DNA of 64,000 bases from Haemaphysalis longicornis (Eukaryota; Arthropoda; Arachnida; Ixodida; Ixodidae). The stretch's first letter is position 1. Each line of letters begins with the position of its first letter. Below the pieces are notes generated by a model. It did no database searches, was not told where the DNA came from, and worked only from the letters and a program-made list of their open reading frames with translations. Shown here piece after piece: positions 12,049-24,500 of this stretch. The stretch covers positions 118,486,957 through 118,550,956 of the forward strand of contig CM023449.1 in assembly GCA_013339765.2 (NCBI GenBank), written 5' to 3'. Both the position numbers and the translations under genes were made by a program.

Positions 12049-12887
12049 ACAACAAAAAGTAAGCAACTATGCTGAAAGTGGTGCTGTTAATTTTCTCAAT
12101 TGTTCTACCACTCGCCATTTTATAGTTTCCCTTTTTTCTTCTCAGTTTATATGCCGTGTAGTGAGTTTACTTAGAACGGGTGCATAGCCGCTAACTTGCG
12201 GAAGTATGGTCAGAGGACTGTCTCACGAATTTTTAACGATGAAAACGTATAGGCCGATCGGTTTCTGCGCGACCTTTAAAGCACACTGGAAGTTTGCGTT
12301 AATCTGCCAGATTATACTCAAAGCACACTTCCGAATGTGAAGTTCTGGAGCCGGCGCATTCTTTCTATTGAATAAAAGAGCGCGTTCGGCGTACGTATTT
12401 TACTCAAACAAAAAAAAAATCCACAGATACAGTTCGAACAAATGCAATGTCACGGCTACCACTGTTTCTGCAAAGCATGTGAATAAAGAAGTGGTAATTC
12501 TCAACTAAAACAACCCAGAGATGCAATTCATGCTAACGGAATGGCCTCGTTTGTGCTTTTGCAGGCAAGAGTAAAACTAAGTAAGTGATAGACTGGCTCC
12601 GCCACGTCGTAAGAATATTGTTTTCTTTCTGTGACTCGTGGGGAGAAACAACACTACACTTCCTTTTGCGGCCAGAAGGGGAAGCTTCTGACGCATCACC
12701 GTGCGCGCCAGTGTGGAGTTGAGTCCGTGCCAGTGGAAATTTGGAGCATACAGTCCAGTCGCATTTACAGAAGACGCCTCGGTGGAACGCCTCGTTCCAC
12801 TGTAATGACAAAACCCTCAACACAGCCACAGCTTTCGCGTTTTTAAAGACGATAGTCTTTCTTGGGATACTTAAACAAGACATTTTG

Positions 12888-12890
<3 letters not shown>

Positions 12891-12930
<40 letters not shown>
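12891..12930 (+). repeat. (GTCT)n microsatellite
   Basis: About nine perfect GTCT units followed by GTTTGTGG. It opens reading frames on both strands that should not be taken as genes. Confidence 0.97.
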
Positions 12931-12933
<3 letters not shown>

Positions 12934-13959
12934 GGTTTGTGACTGGATTGAGCCACCTGGTCAAAGTGAAACGAAGTCAGCGCAATACTCTTATATACTC
13001 ACAGCGAAATCTAAACATCTAATTCTGGTTTATATGTTCATGCTTGTCAGCATTGTTGAACAAGAACAAGACATTACGTAAATATAAGACAGAAAATACT
13101 ACACAAGGGATATTTACACTGTTCCTAAATAATAAAAATCATAGATGCTTGCTTTTAGCGAAATGAAATACTACATCTAGAGAAAGAAATTCACACTGTC
13201 GCCTGCTGTCGCCCGCGACAGTGTAGCTTTTGGCGGCATTGTAAGAATTAAAGCGGCTACAGTTACGAAAGGTTCTACTTGATACGTTCCACGTTCTGCT
13301 TGGAACGCACGTGGACTAGGGCAACGCGGTTCTATAAATATTGAATTTGGGCGCCTCTACTCACACGCGTTTCTATCGAACGACAGCGCTGGCATCGAGG
13401 CACCTGGCCTTGAGCAGTTGAATGCTGTAAATTTAAATTGACTTGAGAAAACCTTTACCGTGTTTAGCTTGGGACGACCGCGACGCAAGAGGGACAACAT
13501 GAGAGGTGAACGGGAAAGCGAAGAGAGGCATTTACAAGGCAGATGGCGAAGAAGACTATCGTCTTTTGTCGACATTTGTGAGGAAAGGAGCAGATACACA
13601 GCCAATTCTTGGAACCGTCGGCGAGCGACGCTACGTTTTTGGAAAGGTCACAGCAAGAACTTGTTTCATAGGTATCAAATTGTCCATATGGAATCAAAAG
13701 CATGGATGAGGTTTGCGTTCCTTGCCGCCAACTTAGCAAGAGCAGTTTGTTTTGCAATAGACTACCCAAGGCACTTTGCCTAACGTGGGATTGAGCGCGG
13801 CACATGCCAAACAGCACATTACCAAAAGTGTAAAGAGGTGTTCTACCTCCTCGCAAAGAACAAAAAAAAGTCAATAAATGTTTTAACAGTGGAGCTGTTG
13901 CACAAGCAGTAAGTTCGGTGTTGCAGAAGGAAATACCAAGAATGTGCATACGACGCTCG

Positions 13960-14620
13960 CGTGCCCGGGACGCTCACGGCGGCCGCCGAGAACCCCGGGC
14001 CTGCGCAGTGGCTTTAGCAAACAAAAAAAAAATTATCTGGCGATTCTGATACTCCCTAAGGCGATATTTGGGGCAGGTTCAGTGCCCTGAGGCACCACTC
14101 ACTCGTGACCCCTCTCGATGGCAGCGACGATGAGCCTCTCTGTGGGCGGCTCAAAGTATGTCCCAGGAAGTCACCGCGAACCGCGTCTTAAGCGAACGCA
14201 CATCATAGTCACGCGGACGCCTCCCTCAGGTTTTCGCCAATCGTCACGCCACCGAGCGCCTCATGCGGGCACAGCATACTGCCCCTTTTCTACCCCACCG
14301 CATACTTTCCGAGAGCGCTGGCTCGCACCGCCACGGCGAACCGCTTCCTCTCCCAATTTCGGGACACTTTCCTCCTTTGCTTTTTTTTTCACTCGTCGGT
14401 TTTCTCATCGTTCGCTTTTTCTTTCCCTCGTTGATCGTTCCATCGTATGCTCGGTCACGACGACAGCAACGCGGCTCAGCCTAGAGACGGGCGACAACGG
14501 ACTGCGCCTTAAAAGGGTAGAAAAACAACAAAGAATGAGAAAATGCCGAGTGCTCGTGAGCGGTTGCCCCTCGGCGACCGCCGAGCCTCCGGCTGGTGCA
14601 GTGGCTTAAGATAAAACAAA
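13960..14620. repeat. GC-rich segment bounded by two related motifs
   Basis: At 13970-14035 and again at 14570-14620 there is a related block: GCCGCCGAG followed by GCAGTGGCTT(T)A and an A-rich AACAAAAA run. The 530 bp between them are GC-rich and include a chance frame of 163 codons on the plus strand. I interpret the edges as a diverged direct repeat, origin unknown. Confidence 0.35.
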
Positions 14621-14676
14621 AACTCCAGCGGTGTCATCAAGCGATACCCCGCATGTAATGCTTCACATGACGAACA

Positions 14677-14760
14677 CGACAATATCGATGCGTATGACGA
14701 TGGCTACTACTAGAACAGTGCAAAGCAAAGAGGAAACGTAAAACAAAATTAAGGAAGCTC
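14677..14760 (+). other. Acidic coding tail, copy 1
   Basis: A frame reads HDEHDNIDAYDDGYY and stops at TAG 14711-14713. It is homologous to the segment at 15450-15535, with matching sequence before and after the stop. Acidic, tyrosine-ending tails occur on some secreted tick proteins, but there is no upstream exon or signal peptide I can attach, so the role is unknown. Confidence 0.35.
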
Positions 14761-15405
14761 ACACTAACGCGTAAAACTTGGAGGCAGCGAAACTGTACAC
14801 AACCTTCACGACCATCACGACTATTTAAGTCAACCATTGCAGAGGGTTTGCGTCTTCTTCGCTGTCTTATTGAACTTTACTCCATTATTGCTGCTAGGAG
14901 TTTGAGCTTCCATCATTTTTGGAAAGTTATATTCATTGGGGATCACCTTGGAGGGGCATACTACGCTATGACGCGTGTTTCTCGTTCTGAGGAAGTATTT
15001 CCACGATTACGGCGAGCGGTGGAGTTTTTTTTGCCAATCTTAGGCATTCTTTTTAAGTGGGTATGCTTGGATTGACAAACGTGCGTCAGGAACACTGGGA
15101 GGTGGCCATTTGGCACGCACACACGAGCTCTCGTCATTATCTTGATTTAACAGCCGGGCGATCGCCCCAATGCACGAGTTCACGTGCGCGCGCTCATTTG
15201 CTCTCGGCATCTTCCTGGCATTTTTAACTGCGGACAAGAATAAGGATTTCCTGAACAGCTTCGTTGTTAATCAACCATTGCAAACTGGAACAAATGCGTG
15301 GTGATGTGTCCTTGAATGCTGACGCATAAAAAAATACCACAGATTCACCAACGTTCAAGCCTTGAGCTACTAAGGGCAAGCTTCGCCTGTTCAGCTGGTT
15401 GAAGT

Positions 15406-15535
15406 CTAGGATGCTGAGGGTGACTTTATATCCACCACTCGCCCCGAAGAAGACGAAGACATATTCGATGCATATGACGACGATTACTAGTAACGCAACT
15501 CCGCAAAGAAACCATCATATTGAAAATTAACAATA
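15406..15535 (+). other. Acidic coding tail, copy 2
   Basis: A possible acceptor (GTTGAAGTCTAG at 15413) is followed by an open frame, DAEGDFISTTRPEEDED then IFDAYDDDY, with TAG at 15488-15490. Similarity to copy 1 extends about 40 bp past the stop. The two stops are 777 bp apart. This may be the last exon of a duplicated gene or of a repeat. Confidence 0.38.
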
Positions 15536-15569
15536 GCTTCGTCATTCAAGTCTTGCGCCTGGCTGCAAG

Positions 15570-17470
15570 CTTACTTTTTTTTCTTTTTTCTCAATAAGTA
15601 ACTGCCCTCGGATAGTTTGGGAATGTATTTTGTTTTCATAAGTGTGGCTCATATCTATTATAGTGCTAATGTACAACTTCCACAATTGAACTCAAGTGAA
15701 ATTGATAATGCCACATTCCTGATTTCAACGGCAATCAGCTTTGACAGTTATCAAAGTCAGTGCAACCTTGTCGCCGGTATCGGGATTTTTACAACAGCGT
15801 AGCCGCTCCTTTGACACCAAGCAGGGTACAAGTAAAAAACGCAAAGGTAAGAAGTAAAGACACGAAAATATAAAGCACTAAAGCAGTTCAATTTAGAAAA
15901 AAATACAGTTGATAAAGCACTAAAGCAGTTAAGTAAAAAAATACAGTTGGCACAATGATTATTTTGTTACTTCCGCGCTATGCTTTTCAGATTGCGTCGC
16001 CATGCAGCCTAGGTCCTCTGTATGACCGTGAATGAGCCATGGTGTAGACCGGCTTGAGCATACGGAAAACGATAAATCCTCTTTATAACAAATGTCAGCG
16101 AACCCCCGCATTGTAACTGCACCCTTTGTATTTCGAGATACGAACTCTTTCATGCCAGCCCTATTCGGCGGCATATCGGCCATCCGTCCATTGTATTGCA
16201 CTTGAAATTTGAATGTCTTTAGGACATTGTTCTCCCGAAGCGTATCCCTTGTTCTACTTTGTCGCTCCAGAGACAAAGACCCCTTTGTCTGAAAAGGAAA
16301 CTCCGCCGGGACACTTTTATTCCCCAGTCGGGGTTAAGCGTACCGGAGGGGAAACGAGTTACAGGCGTCGCAAAGATGTTCCTCTATTCTGCCCTGCATA
16401 GTGCAGACTCTCGACATCAAACAATCTGTTTCACTCACGTCCACGTGCCTTTCATCATATCATTTTTCCCTCGTGTTGTATATTTCTGCAGGGCAATAGA
16501 TAGCGCTTCATGCATAAACGCGTATGCATTTATCGTTCTCCTCTGTAAGATGCATGAGTTTTTTTTTCTTTTTAGAAGAAGCATGGTTGATTGTTGTTCA
16601 GCACATGAAAATATTCCTTCAATTATTTTTGTAAACAAACACTTTCAATTCGAGCCTTCATGTGTACTTCGTGCACGCCTATGCTTCATCTTGAAATTGC
16701 TCGCCAAAGGCACCAGTGATAGGTGAAATCATTTTTTTTTCTACTGTACATGCAGTAGCCGCAACCCTGCTTGTAATCGGTGGTGCACAGAAGATAAACT
16801 AGCCATGGTCCCAGATTTATGTCACTACGCCTAAGTATGAGTGGCTGCGGGGCCCAATTTTTGTAGAGTACTTTGTGGTGCAACAAAAGTGCTTACTACA
16901 GAAATACCTAATGAGTGCGTCATCAAGAGCTTAAGTTGTGTGACGTGGACTGCGTAATAATCAGAAACATGGTTGCTCCATCTCTCGCTCAATGCCTTTT
17001 GTGTTGCCGCATAGTGTCATAAAAACAGCCTTGGTAAGACCACTTAAATGATTGTTTATGGCAGTATTATTTGTCTCGTTGTTGGTGCACTGTTATTGAT
17101 GGCTAATACTAAACGAGTATTCCTTTTTCCTGGGGCATGCCTTGGGGATCGCTGTTCGCAAAAAAAAAACGAGAGAGGCGGAATTGGCAACCAAACTATT
17201 GATGGTATGTGCGGATCCTGTCGTCCGCTTTTTTTCGAGAAACAGACTGAGAATACAATTTAACTAATACCAATGTTGCGTCGCTGAACGCTCGTTAATG
17301 CTCTAAACCGGGAGCAATATTTTCGTGTTTTATTCAGAGAATCTGTGGGCCTAGTGGCCTGTACGTTCCAATTAGGCCACTGCAGTCTTGCGGCTACCAT
17401 TGATGTAGATTTGGGAGAGTGCAAATTTCCTATCTTCTACTTATTTTCTATGTTCTTCTTCGGAGATTTT
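15570..17470. other. Non-coding; one weak coding-like stretch
   Basis: A 34-bp direct repeat GATAAAGCACTAAAGCAGTT (about 15870-15930) is present. At 16213-16401 a plus frame (PEAYPLFYFVAPETKTPL...) follows an acceptor-like GAATGTCTTTAG, but no donor was identified and it stops at 16401. Confidence 0.35.
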
Positions 17471-17472
17471 AG

Positions 17473-17584
17473 GGCGGCCTCGTCATCCCAGGAGTCCATT
17501 GGCCAGGGTCGCTTCTTCTATCCTCTGCGCCAACAGACGCTGTACGTTGAGGGAAGAGCTGACCAATACACTACCTCAAGTCTC
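17473..17584 (+). CDS. Candidate internal exon of an unrecognised gene
   Basis: It is preceded by a long pyrimidine tract (CTATCTTCTACTTATTTTCT, then TTCTTCTTCGGAGATTTTAG) and followed by a near-consensus donor (AGTCTC|GTAAGTATGG). The 112-nt exon is open in one frame, 1 nt carried in plus 37 codons, including QGRFFYPLRQQTLYVEGRAD, and ends in phase 0. Splice signals are good but I found no certain neighbouring exons and recognise no family. Confidence 0.4.
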
Positions 17585-18878
17585 GTAAGTATGGAAGAGG
17601 TTCGGCGAGTCACATGGGCTCTGTGCAGAGCCGCCGGCCATATAAAAAAGGGCCCCGGATTCCCCTGGAAAGACGCTGATATGTGGATGCATTGAGGGGG
17701 CTATACAATGGTATCTCTTCGTGTGGGCGGGAGTTCCAGTTTTTATGGAGCGAAGTGTTTTCTGGTGACTCGTTGTTAGTTGGTTGTGAAGTGGGGCGTA
17801 TTTTGATCTTTGCTGCCTCTAGTGCGCTCTAATCTCTTTATACAAGAAAAATGGAAGCAGATGCAGATATTTGTATTCAGATGTTCGGCGCGTTAAAGAT
17901 ATAGTTGTGAGATCAGAAATTTCGGTCACTGGCACAAAGGCACCGACTTACCTTGACAGATAGCGGAAGTGGGTTTCTTTGGCACTATTTTAAGTGTGGT
18001 TATATGGGTTCGGCCCCACGACGAGTTTTGACAACGCCATTGAGAGTCGGTATTTACGGTCTCAACTGGGAAACGGTAATACGCCAAAGGCAACGGTCGC
18101 TTCCTCGGTGAGAAAAGAAATTGCTCCGTCTAGTGATACCCTCGAGCACTGCTCTTGGTTTCCAATGACTGTTACTACTGTGGCCCTAATTCCAGGATAA
18201 AGTCCCTCGCCCGGGCTCGCCTACACGTTCACACACAGCCCCGTCTAAGACGGCAGACAGCTTGTAAATTGCAATGTTTTGGTGGGCGCTAGTAGTCGGT
18301 AAACCTGAAATAAACTCATTCTTATATAATTTAGCATCCCAAGAGATCGACCTTGAGGAGTGGGCATGCGCAAGCAATCCACAACAATCTGGTCACACCG
18401 TCAATTATTACGCAAATGTGGTCATAAAAAAGTAGTCGCACTGTAAACCAGAGCAGCCATGTTGTCTTCACGCTCTCATAGGTTCAATATGGGTTCAACG
18501 GGCATTGCATGTTTTCATTCTTCTTTTTAATTACACACACCCAGTTACAGCGCAGCAAAAAGCTTCCGCTTGTCATGGTTATACTTCCTGCAGAATATAT
18601 CTGCACATTTTTGCCTCGATGTGTTATCAATCTGCCGCAAGTTGCTGGGACGATACTTATCATTCTTAAGAAGTGCTGAGCACCGGAGTTGTGTTTTTAC
18701 TTTTTCGGCTTTATGAAATATTCGATTAAGACAAACATGCGTTTTGCTTGAGTATAGTTTCGAAACGCCTAAAGCGCTCACGCGAAAGATGAGGAACATT
18801 CCTACAAAAACGTTCAGTTCCAACAAAACGAAGAAAAGTTGGTCACGCTTCAAAACCAGCTATATTAATGACGTGCGG

Positions 18879-18956
18879 TGGTGCGATAGGCATGAGTACG
18901 GTGGAGATAAGGCCTGTCAGACTGGATGTCTTGTTTCTGAATCTACTGACTCCGAG
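18879..18956 (+). other. Possible cysteine-containing exon ending at a donor site
   Basis: An open frame reads RWCDRHEYGGDKACQTGCLV and continues to TDSE, then meets a donor-like CTCCGAG|GTAAGG at 18957. The acceptor side is unclear. Three cysteines in a short polar stretch suggest a secreted protein exon, but this is weak. Confidence 0.22.
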
Positions 18957-18959
18957 GTA

Positions 18960-21850
18960 AGGGGCTGTTGACAAGGTGTCAGAGGAATGGACATCATGTA
19001 CCTACTGTACCGGCGACCACTACAAAGTAACCGCAGCTCTCAGCCGTAAACCTGTATATTTACATTTCTACGTCCAACGGAGCCTCCATTTCCTCATGCA
19101 GTAGCAAAATCTTAAAACTGGCAGTAGGCGCAAAAAGCATTGCTGATAAGGACTTTCGGTCGTTGTGTGAAAAACAGCGGTTTTGTTTCATATGAGGAAC
19201 TTTTGTTGAAAGCACTTGTATGGTGCAAACAAAACTTGTTCTGGAATGTCCTATACATCGGAAAATAAAATTTCCTCAGGCGTTTTGCCTGGAACGTCAT
19301 TCTTAGCCAATACTGTCATCAGTTCAATATGCATTCGTCGATTGAAAGCTGTAGTTGGTTGCCTTCATATCTGTAAAAATATGTTTTGAAAGTTACGGAC
19401 AGGTTGGATGCACCAATTACGGGATGACATAGAAAAACAGCATACTTCACGGCCTGCACAGCACTGTTCAATTTCCCACAGTGGGTATGAGCTCCTCTGT
19501 GGGTAGGTAATACGTGCTGGGCTTCAGGGTACGCACCAAGAATTTAGAGTGCGGGCACGGATTTTGTGTGTTCGACCATGGTCAAGCTGCCGTCTTTAGA
19601 TAACTTTTTCAGATATGTTCTATCGTGTGTGTATGTATCACTTTGCTGAACCAACAGCTGCGACTACCCGGTGTCATAAACGGTGGGGCAAAGAGGCCAC
19701 GTATCTGACCAACGCCTCCGGCAGCCCTGCCATGGAAGCGGAACATCTTTTACATCTTTTTTTACCTTTTTCTCTGCATCATTTTTCCTCCATTCTCGCC
19801 CCCTACCCCAGCGGGAAAATGCAAGCCCAGTTCGCAAACCTTTCTTTCTCTACGTGGTATGCAGCTGCTCCAGCCTCGCGCTTTCCTTTTAGGTGCTAAC
19901 GAAGTGGAATCGAATCCACAGCCTAACACTGTACATTTATCTATGGGAATTGTTGACAAGGTTACATTTCCAGGTGGGACGCTGCTCTCAACGCCCAATG
20001 TTCAGGCATGACTTCCAAGCTGAGCCTTACCAAGTGTAAAGCAACGTCATACTCAGAGTATTACGAGTGATGGGAACCGCTTTTCGACGTTGTAACTCAA
20101 AAGGCCTCAGTAGGTCTAACGCCGCGCGTTGTATACTTTACAAGCCCCTATCTCTGCTTAGTACCTACCTGCGTGCAAGCGATTTATCAACAGAAAAGTA
20201 CAAAAGGTTTCAAAAAGGCTTTTTAGCTAAGTCGTTTTAAGAAACAGGCTTTATTATTAAGGCCTCACTAATTTCCCCAGAAACCGCCACAGGTACGCTA
20301 GGCGTGTTTTTGAACTCAAAAAGAATTATTAATGCCGAAAATTGGTCAACGTTGAGGCACAATTTATGCGTAGGATAGTCCGAAGAAAAAGTACTGAGGC
20401 AAGGCCTTCTGCGTCTAACAAAAAGAAATCGTATCTGATTTCTTGTAGTGACTGGCAAGTGCACTTCAAAAATTTTGAAGAAAAGCGCTCCGTGTATAAT
20501 ACACTTTGTCAAAAGTTTCATTCGCGTGGTTGCGGACAGCTTCCGGTGATGTATCGCGCTTCGGTCGTAAGGCAATCATCTGAAATAGCATGAACCTGCA
20601 ACGGCTAACATATCGTGATGATAATGGTAAGTGGCAGAAAGGCAAAGACGAGACGAACATTGGACGATGGTACAGCGATGTATTTACAAGCATGATCTAT
20701 GAACAAGCGGCCATGAAAGAGCTAGGACCAGCCACATCCTCTTCGTCATTTTTGGTGACGAGTTATGGCGCTATGGGGCACTGTCCACAAAGATGTTTCG
20801 TGACAATATTAATAAATGCAGTCGTCTGCACTGACATTATCAATAACGCAGTACTTTAACAGAACTTCTGTGCAAAGAAGAACTATTTCCCGAAAACTAA
20901 AGCTATAATGAACATATACATCACTTCGGCAATATTATAGCCACTGTAAAACATCTGTTTCAATAATTGCAACATATAAAGCCGTACAAATAAGGTTATG
21001 TTTGATCTTTCGTTGTCTCGCTGACATTAGATCTCAGTGTATAAGTCCCGTTAGAAATATTCAGAAGCGTGCCATCCCGTTAGTGCTTTTATAATACTCA
21101 GATGTCAAGAAATATTCAGCATCGGAACATAAACAATTCTTTTCTCTGATCACAAAAGACATGGCTAGAACAAAATTTCTGCTGTCATAGGTTTTTACAC
21201 TAAGCACAACAATAGCAGGTTGGACGGTTATTAGGTAAGATGTGTAGTCAAGGGCTGCATCAGTAATGTTATATTCAGGGCGCCTGCGCAGCATGCGTTT
21301 AAAGTCTATAATACGGCGCAGAGCCACAGCCCGCCAATTTTTTTACTAGGAATCACCTGACTACTACAAGTTCGTTGTAAGTGAATTTTGATCAATTTTT
21401 GGATCTGTAAAATATCCCGCTTCAAAAGCAGTGCTTATAACCATGTTCTTCACGTCATTTTTATACTCCCCCGGTTGAAGACATTACCGCCAACACTAAT
21501 ACAAATCAACTGCTCATCAGCAAATACCGGTTGAACTGTTGAACGATATGCGACCCTCACTGATTTTCTGTGTTTTGACAAGAATATCACGAGTCCCTAT
21601 TGATTAAAAATGTTCCCGAATCTACATATGACATGAACTATTGAAGAAGCCACGTTTCATTTAACGCACTATTTTTTTAAATTCGCCGCTTGAACAACGA
21701 AAGCTTATTACGTAGTACTGGAAAGACGTCGCTGTATCTTTTAACAAAAAATAAGGGTTTTAGAATAACAATGGCTCTCGAGCCTTGGGTGCGAAGATAA
21801 TGCAGGCAAAATGAGCACGCATCAGTAACAACCTTCAGCCATCCACAAGA
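18960..21850. other. Non-coding, no feature recognised
   Basis: AT-rich DNA with short overlapping frames on both strands. No convincing exon, repeat or mobile element was recognised. Confidence 0.45.
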
Positions 21851-21866
21851 ACAAGTGTGGATGGCT

Positions 21867-22106
21867 ACCCGCCGCGGTGGCTCAGTGGCTAAGGCGTTGG
21901 TTGCGCTGCTGAGCACGAGGTCGCGGGTTCGATTCCCGGCCGCGGCGGCCGCTTTTCTGATGGAGGCGAAAAGCAAAAACGCCCGTGTGTACGAGATTTC
22001 GGCGCACGTTAAAGATCCCCCCGTGGTCAAAATTAATCCGGAGCCCTTCACTACGGCGCGCCTCATCGCCTGCGTTGCGCCGGCGCGTTAAACCCTACAA
22101 TAAATC
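21867..22106 (+). mobile_element. tRNA-derived SINE (Ruka-like), full length with target-site duplication
   Basis: The head has box A TGGCTCAGTGGCTAAGG and box B GGGTTCGATTCCCGG, then the family body and tail TTAAACCCTACAATAAATC. It is flanked by a 14-bp imperfect duplication, AAGTGTGGATGGCT at 21853-21866 and AAGTCTGGATGTCT at 22107-22120. Internal RNA polymerase III boxes are intact by eye, so it could be transcribed. This is one of the best copies here. Confidence 0.9.
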
Positions 22107-22940
22107 AAGTCTGGATGTCTGGCTTTCCAATTAGACTGGTTCACCGAGACGCGAGTTAAGAGGTTGCCGAAGGGCCTTACGTTGGCACGGTTTTTCTTTT
22201 CTTCAGCAGTCTTCTGCGACGTCTGCTGCTCCAGCGTCCGGAAACCATTCGAGTGATGAGGGGAGTGTGCATTAAGTAGCACTCATTTGCCCAAAAATTA
22301 TATATATCTGCGTACTTTCTTCATTCCTTCTCAACACTAACTGCGCGTTGTTATCGAGACAATGAGACATTCCTTTGTGAGGGCGTACTCGCAGATAGGA
22401 CGAAACCTTATTAGATGGACACAGCAAAGCCCTCCAAAAAGTCGTCCTTGCCTCGGGCAGCTCCATTACTCGGTCAGCAAAATTGGATGAGAAGTCGCAC
22501 TGCTTTATACCGTTAGAAACCGCAAGTAAGGCTCCAAAGATATGAGAATGTTTTTAGTAAAAGTTAACAACTGAACTTCGGGACTTATATTTCTTGTGTA
22601 TCAGGTCAAACACTCGTTACCATATCAGAGGTGCAAATATTTTGCCCCCATGTGAACATACTCGACTTGGCGAATGATTGTCGGTACATTAATCGGTATT
22701 AGGTTTTTATCCTCCTCGGTCACGGGGTACCCAAACGGGTACCACAACCATAAAGGCAATAGCTTTCCCCCATTCGAAATTTGCACGTCAAAAGTTGTCG
22801 CCCCCCGCAAGAGCAGGCCTTGCTTTCACTAAGCCCCTCTAGGTTGCGCGATGTGTTCAGGCATCTCTGAAGAGCGACGGTGGGCAAAAATGGCTTTTAC
22901 GGGCGCGAGCACTGGAATGCGTCCACAGGGTAAGAAGGAC

Positions 22941-23255
22941 CCCAGAGTACCCAAATGGGGTGCCATCAATTTCATAACTTTCGTCTTGCTTTTTCGCTAT
23001 TGTAATTTTTTGCAACAATTTCTATGGATAATGAACCAAATAAAAGTGTGTTGTAGCATTTTTTGTAGTATATTTTTGAAGCATTGTAGAATTTTGAAAA
23101 TATTGGTCCTTGCATTCCACACGCACTGAAACCCAGAGTACCCAAATGGGTACCATCAAATTCTAGTACTTTCGTTTGCTTTCTTGCTATTGTATTTTTT
23201 TGCGTTTATTTCTATGGATAATGAATCGAATATAAAAGTGTGTTACAGAAGATTT
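22941..23255 (+). repeat. 191-bp direct repeat, two units
   Basis: Units begin CCCAGAGTACCCAAATGGG at 22941 and 23132. They share about 110 bp, including TTTCTATGGATAATGAA and ATAAAAGTGTGTT. A related GGGTACCCAAACGGGTACC occurs at about 22725. The repeat is AT-rich and non-coding. Confidence 0.8.
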
Positions 23256-23530
23256 TCGTATTTGCGCATTCCAGGGAATGAAGAGGTTATACGTTCGACG
23301 TATTCCTTGCGCGTGACATCCTGCTATGGATTAAATTTGTTTTCCCGGGTCAAATTTAGTTATACGAGATTGACCATGGTTAGGCCACATTCACTGAACA
23401 TTACGTTACTCCAAAACAAGGAAGGGAAGACGTGTTTGAATAAACCACAACCATGATTACGCCCGAGAACGTCTGAATACCTTGCTCCACATTAGGTTTG
23501 TGTTGCGCACTCTGCTAAGTGCGGTTGCTT

Positions 23531-23744
23531 GATTGATTTATTATAGGGTTTACCGCGCTGACGCAGCACCGGCGATGAGGCACGCCGTAGCGGAGGGCTC
23601 CGGATTAATTTTGACCACCGGGGGATCTTTACCTTCCACCGAAATGTGGAACACACCGGCGTTTTTGCTTTTCCCCTCCATCAGAAAAGCGGCCGCCCCG
23701 GCCGGGAATCTAACCCGCGCCCTCGTGCTTTGCAGCGCAACCCT
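23531..23744 (-). mobile_element. tRNA-derived SINE (Ruka-like), head truncated
   Basis: Minus copy. The tail side GATTGATTTATTATAGGGTTT is followed by the body (GGAGGGCTCCGGATTAATTT, AGAAAAGCGGCCGCCCCGGC) and a partial head ending near CAGCGCAACCCTCAT, so box A is missing. No clear flanking duplication was seen. It abuts the start of the 103-bp tandem array. Confidence 0.8.
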
Positions 23745-23769
23745 CATAAAAATTTTTACTGCGAGTTAA

Positions 23770-24500
23770 TAGACTTGCTATAGAGAATCCTCAATAGAAT
23801 CCTATAAACATCTTATTAACATTCTGTAGAATATTTCTGTTGAGTTTCCATTACAAATTGGCCACCGAGTTTAAATTGACATTTTATTAAGGCAAGTCGA
23901 TACATCTTATCAATTTTGAATAGAGTTTCTTGTGAGTTTCCTGTAGAGTTTTTATTAAATTTACCCCATAAGCTTTCTACACAATTCTTATTGAGTACGG
24001 TCATAATATCATGTTGCATGTGAACTAGGTCTGAATAGAGTTTCTGACGAGTTTTTATTAAATTTACCCCATAAGCTCTCTACACAATTCTTATTGAGTA
24101 CGGTCATAACATCATGTTGCATGTGAACTAGGTCTGAATAGAGTTTCTGACGAGTTTTTATTAAATTTTCTAAATAAGCATTCTACACAATGCTTATTGA
24201 GTGTAGTCAATGCATCCTGTTGTGTGGGAATTGGGTATAATAGAGTTTCTTATGAGTTTTTATAAAATTTTCTAAGTAAGCTTTCTATACAGTCCTTATT
24301 TATTGCATTTTATAAACAAGCTTTCTAAATAAGCTTTATTGTGCCCAATCATAACAAACCTGTCACATATGTGCTGAGTTTGAGTTTGAATAAATTTCTG
24401 TTGAGTTTTTATAACTCAATCTCAATAGGCTCTCTACACTTTTTATGTCAGTAAACACTACACAATTCTTGTTGAGTCCAGTCATAACACTTTTTTGCAC
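23770..24500. repeat. 103-bp tandem array (AT-rich satellite)
   Basis: The phrase CTACACAATTCTTATTGAGT begins at 23977, 24080 and 24183, exactly 103 bp apart, with more diverged units before and after (for example near 24458). Each unit also holds AATAGAGTTTCTGACGAG and TTTTTATTAAATTT. The two central units are almost identical. The array overlaps the putative 3' UTR of the BEN gene on the minus strand. Confidence 0.88.

Noticed and set aside
12533..13022. Frames on both strands over the GTCT repeat
   Set aside because: A 4-bp repeat cycles through all frames without stops on either strand, so the open frames are artefacts.
14118..14609. 163-codon plus frame in GC-rich DNA
   Set aside because: Low-complexity, no motif, no splice or poly(A) context, and bounded by a repeat-like motif; chance is more likely.
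21867..21950. Functional tRNA gene
   Set aside because: The tRNA-like head continues directly into the SINE body and lacks a paired acceptor end; it is a SINE promoter.
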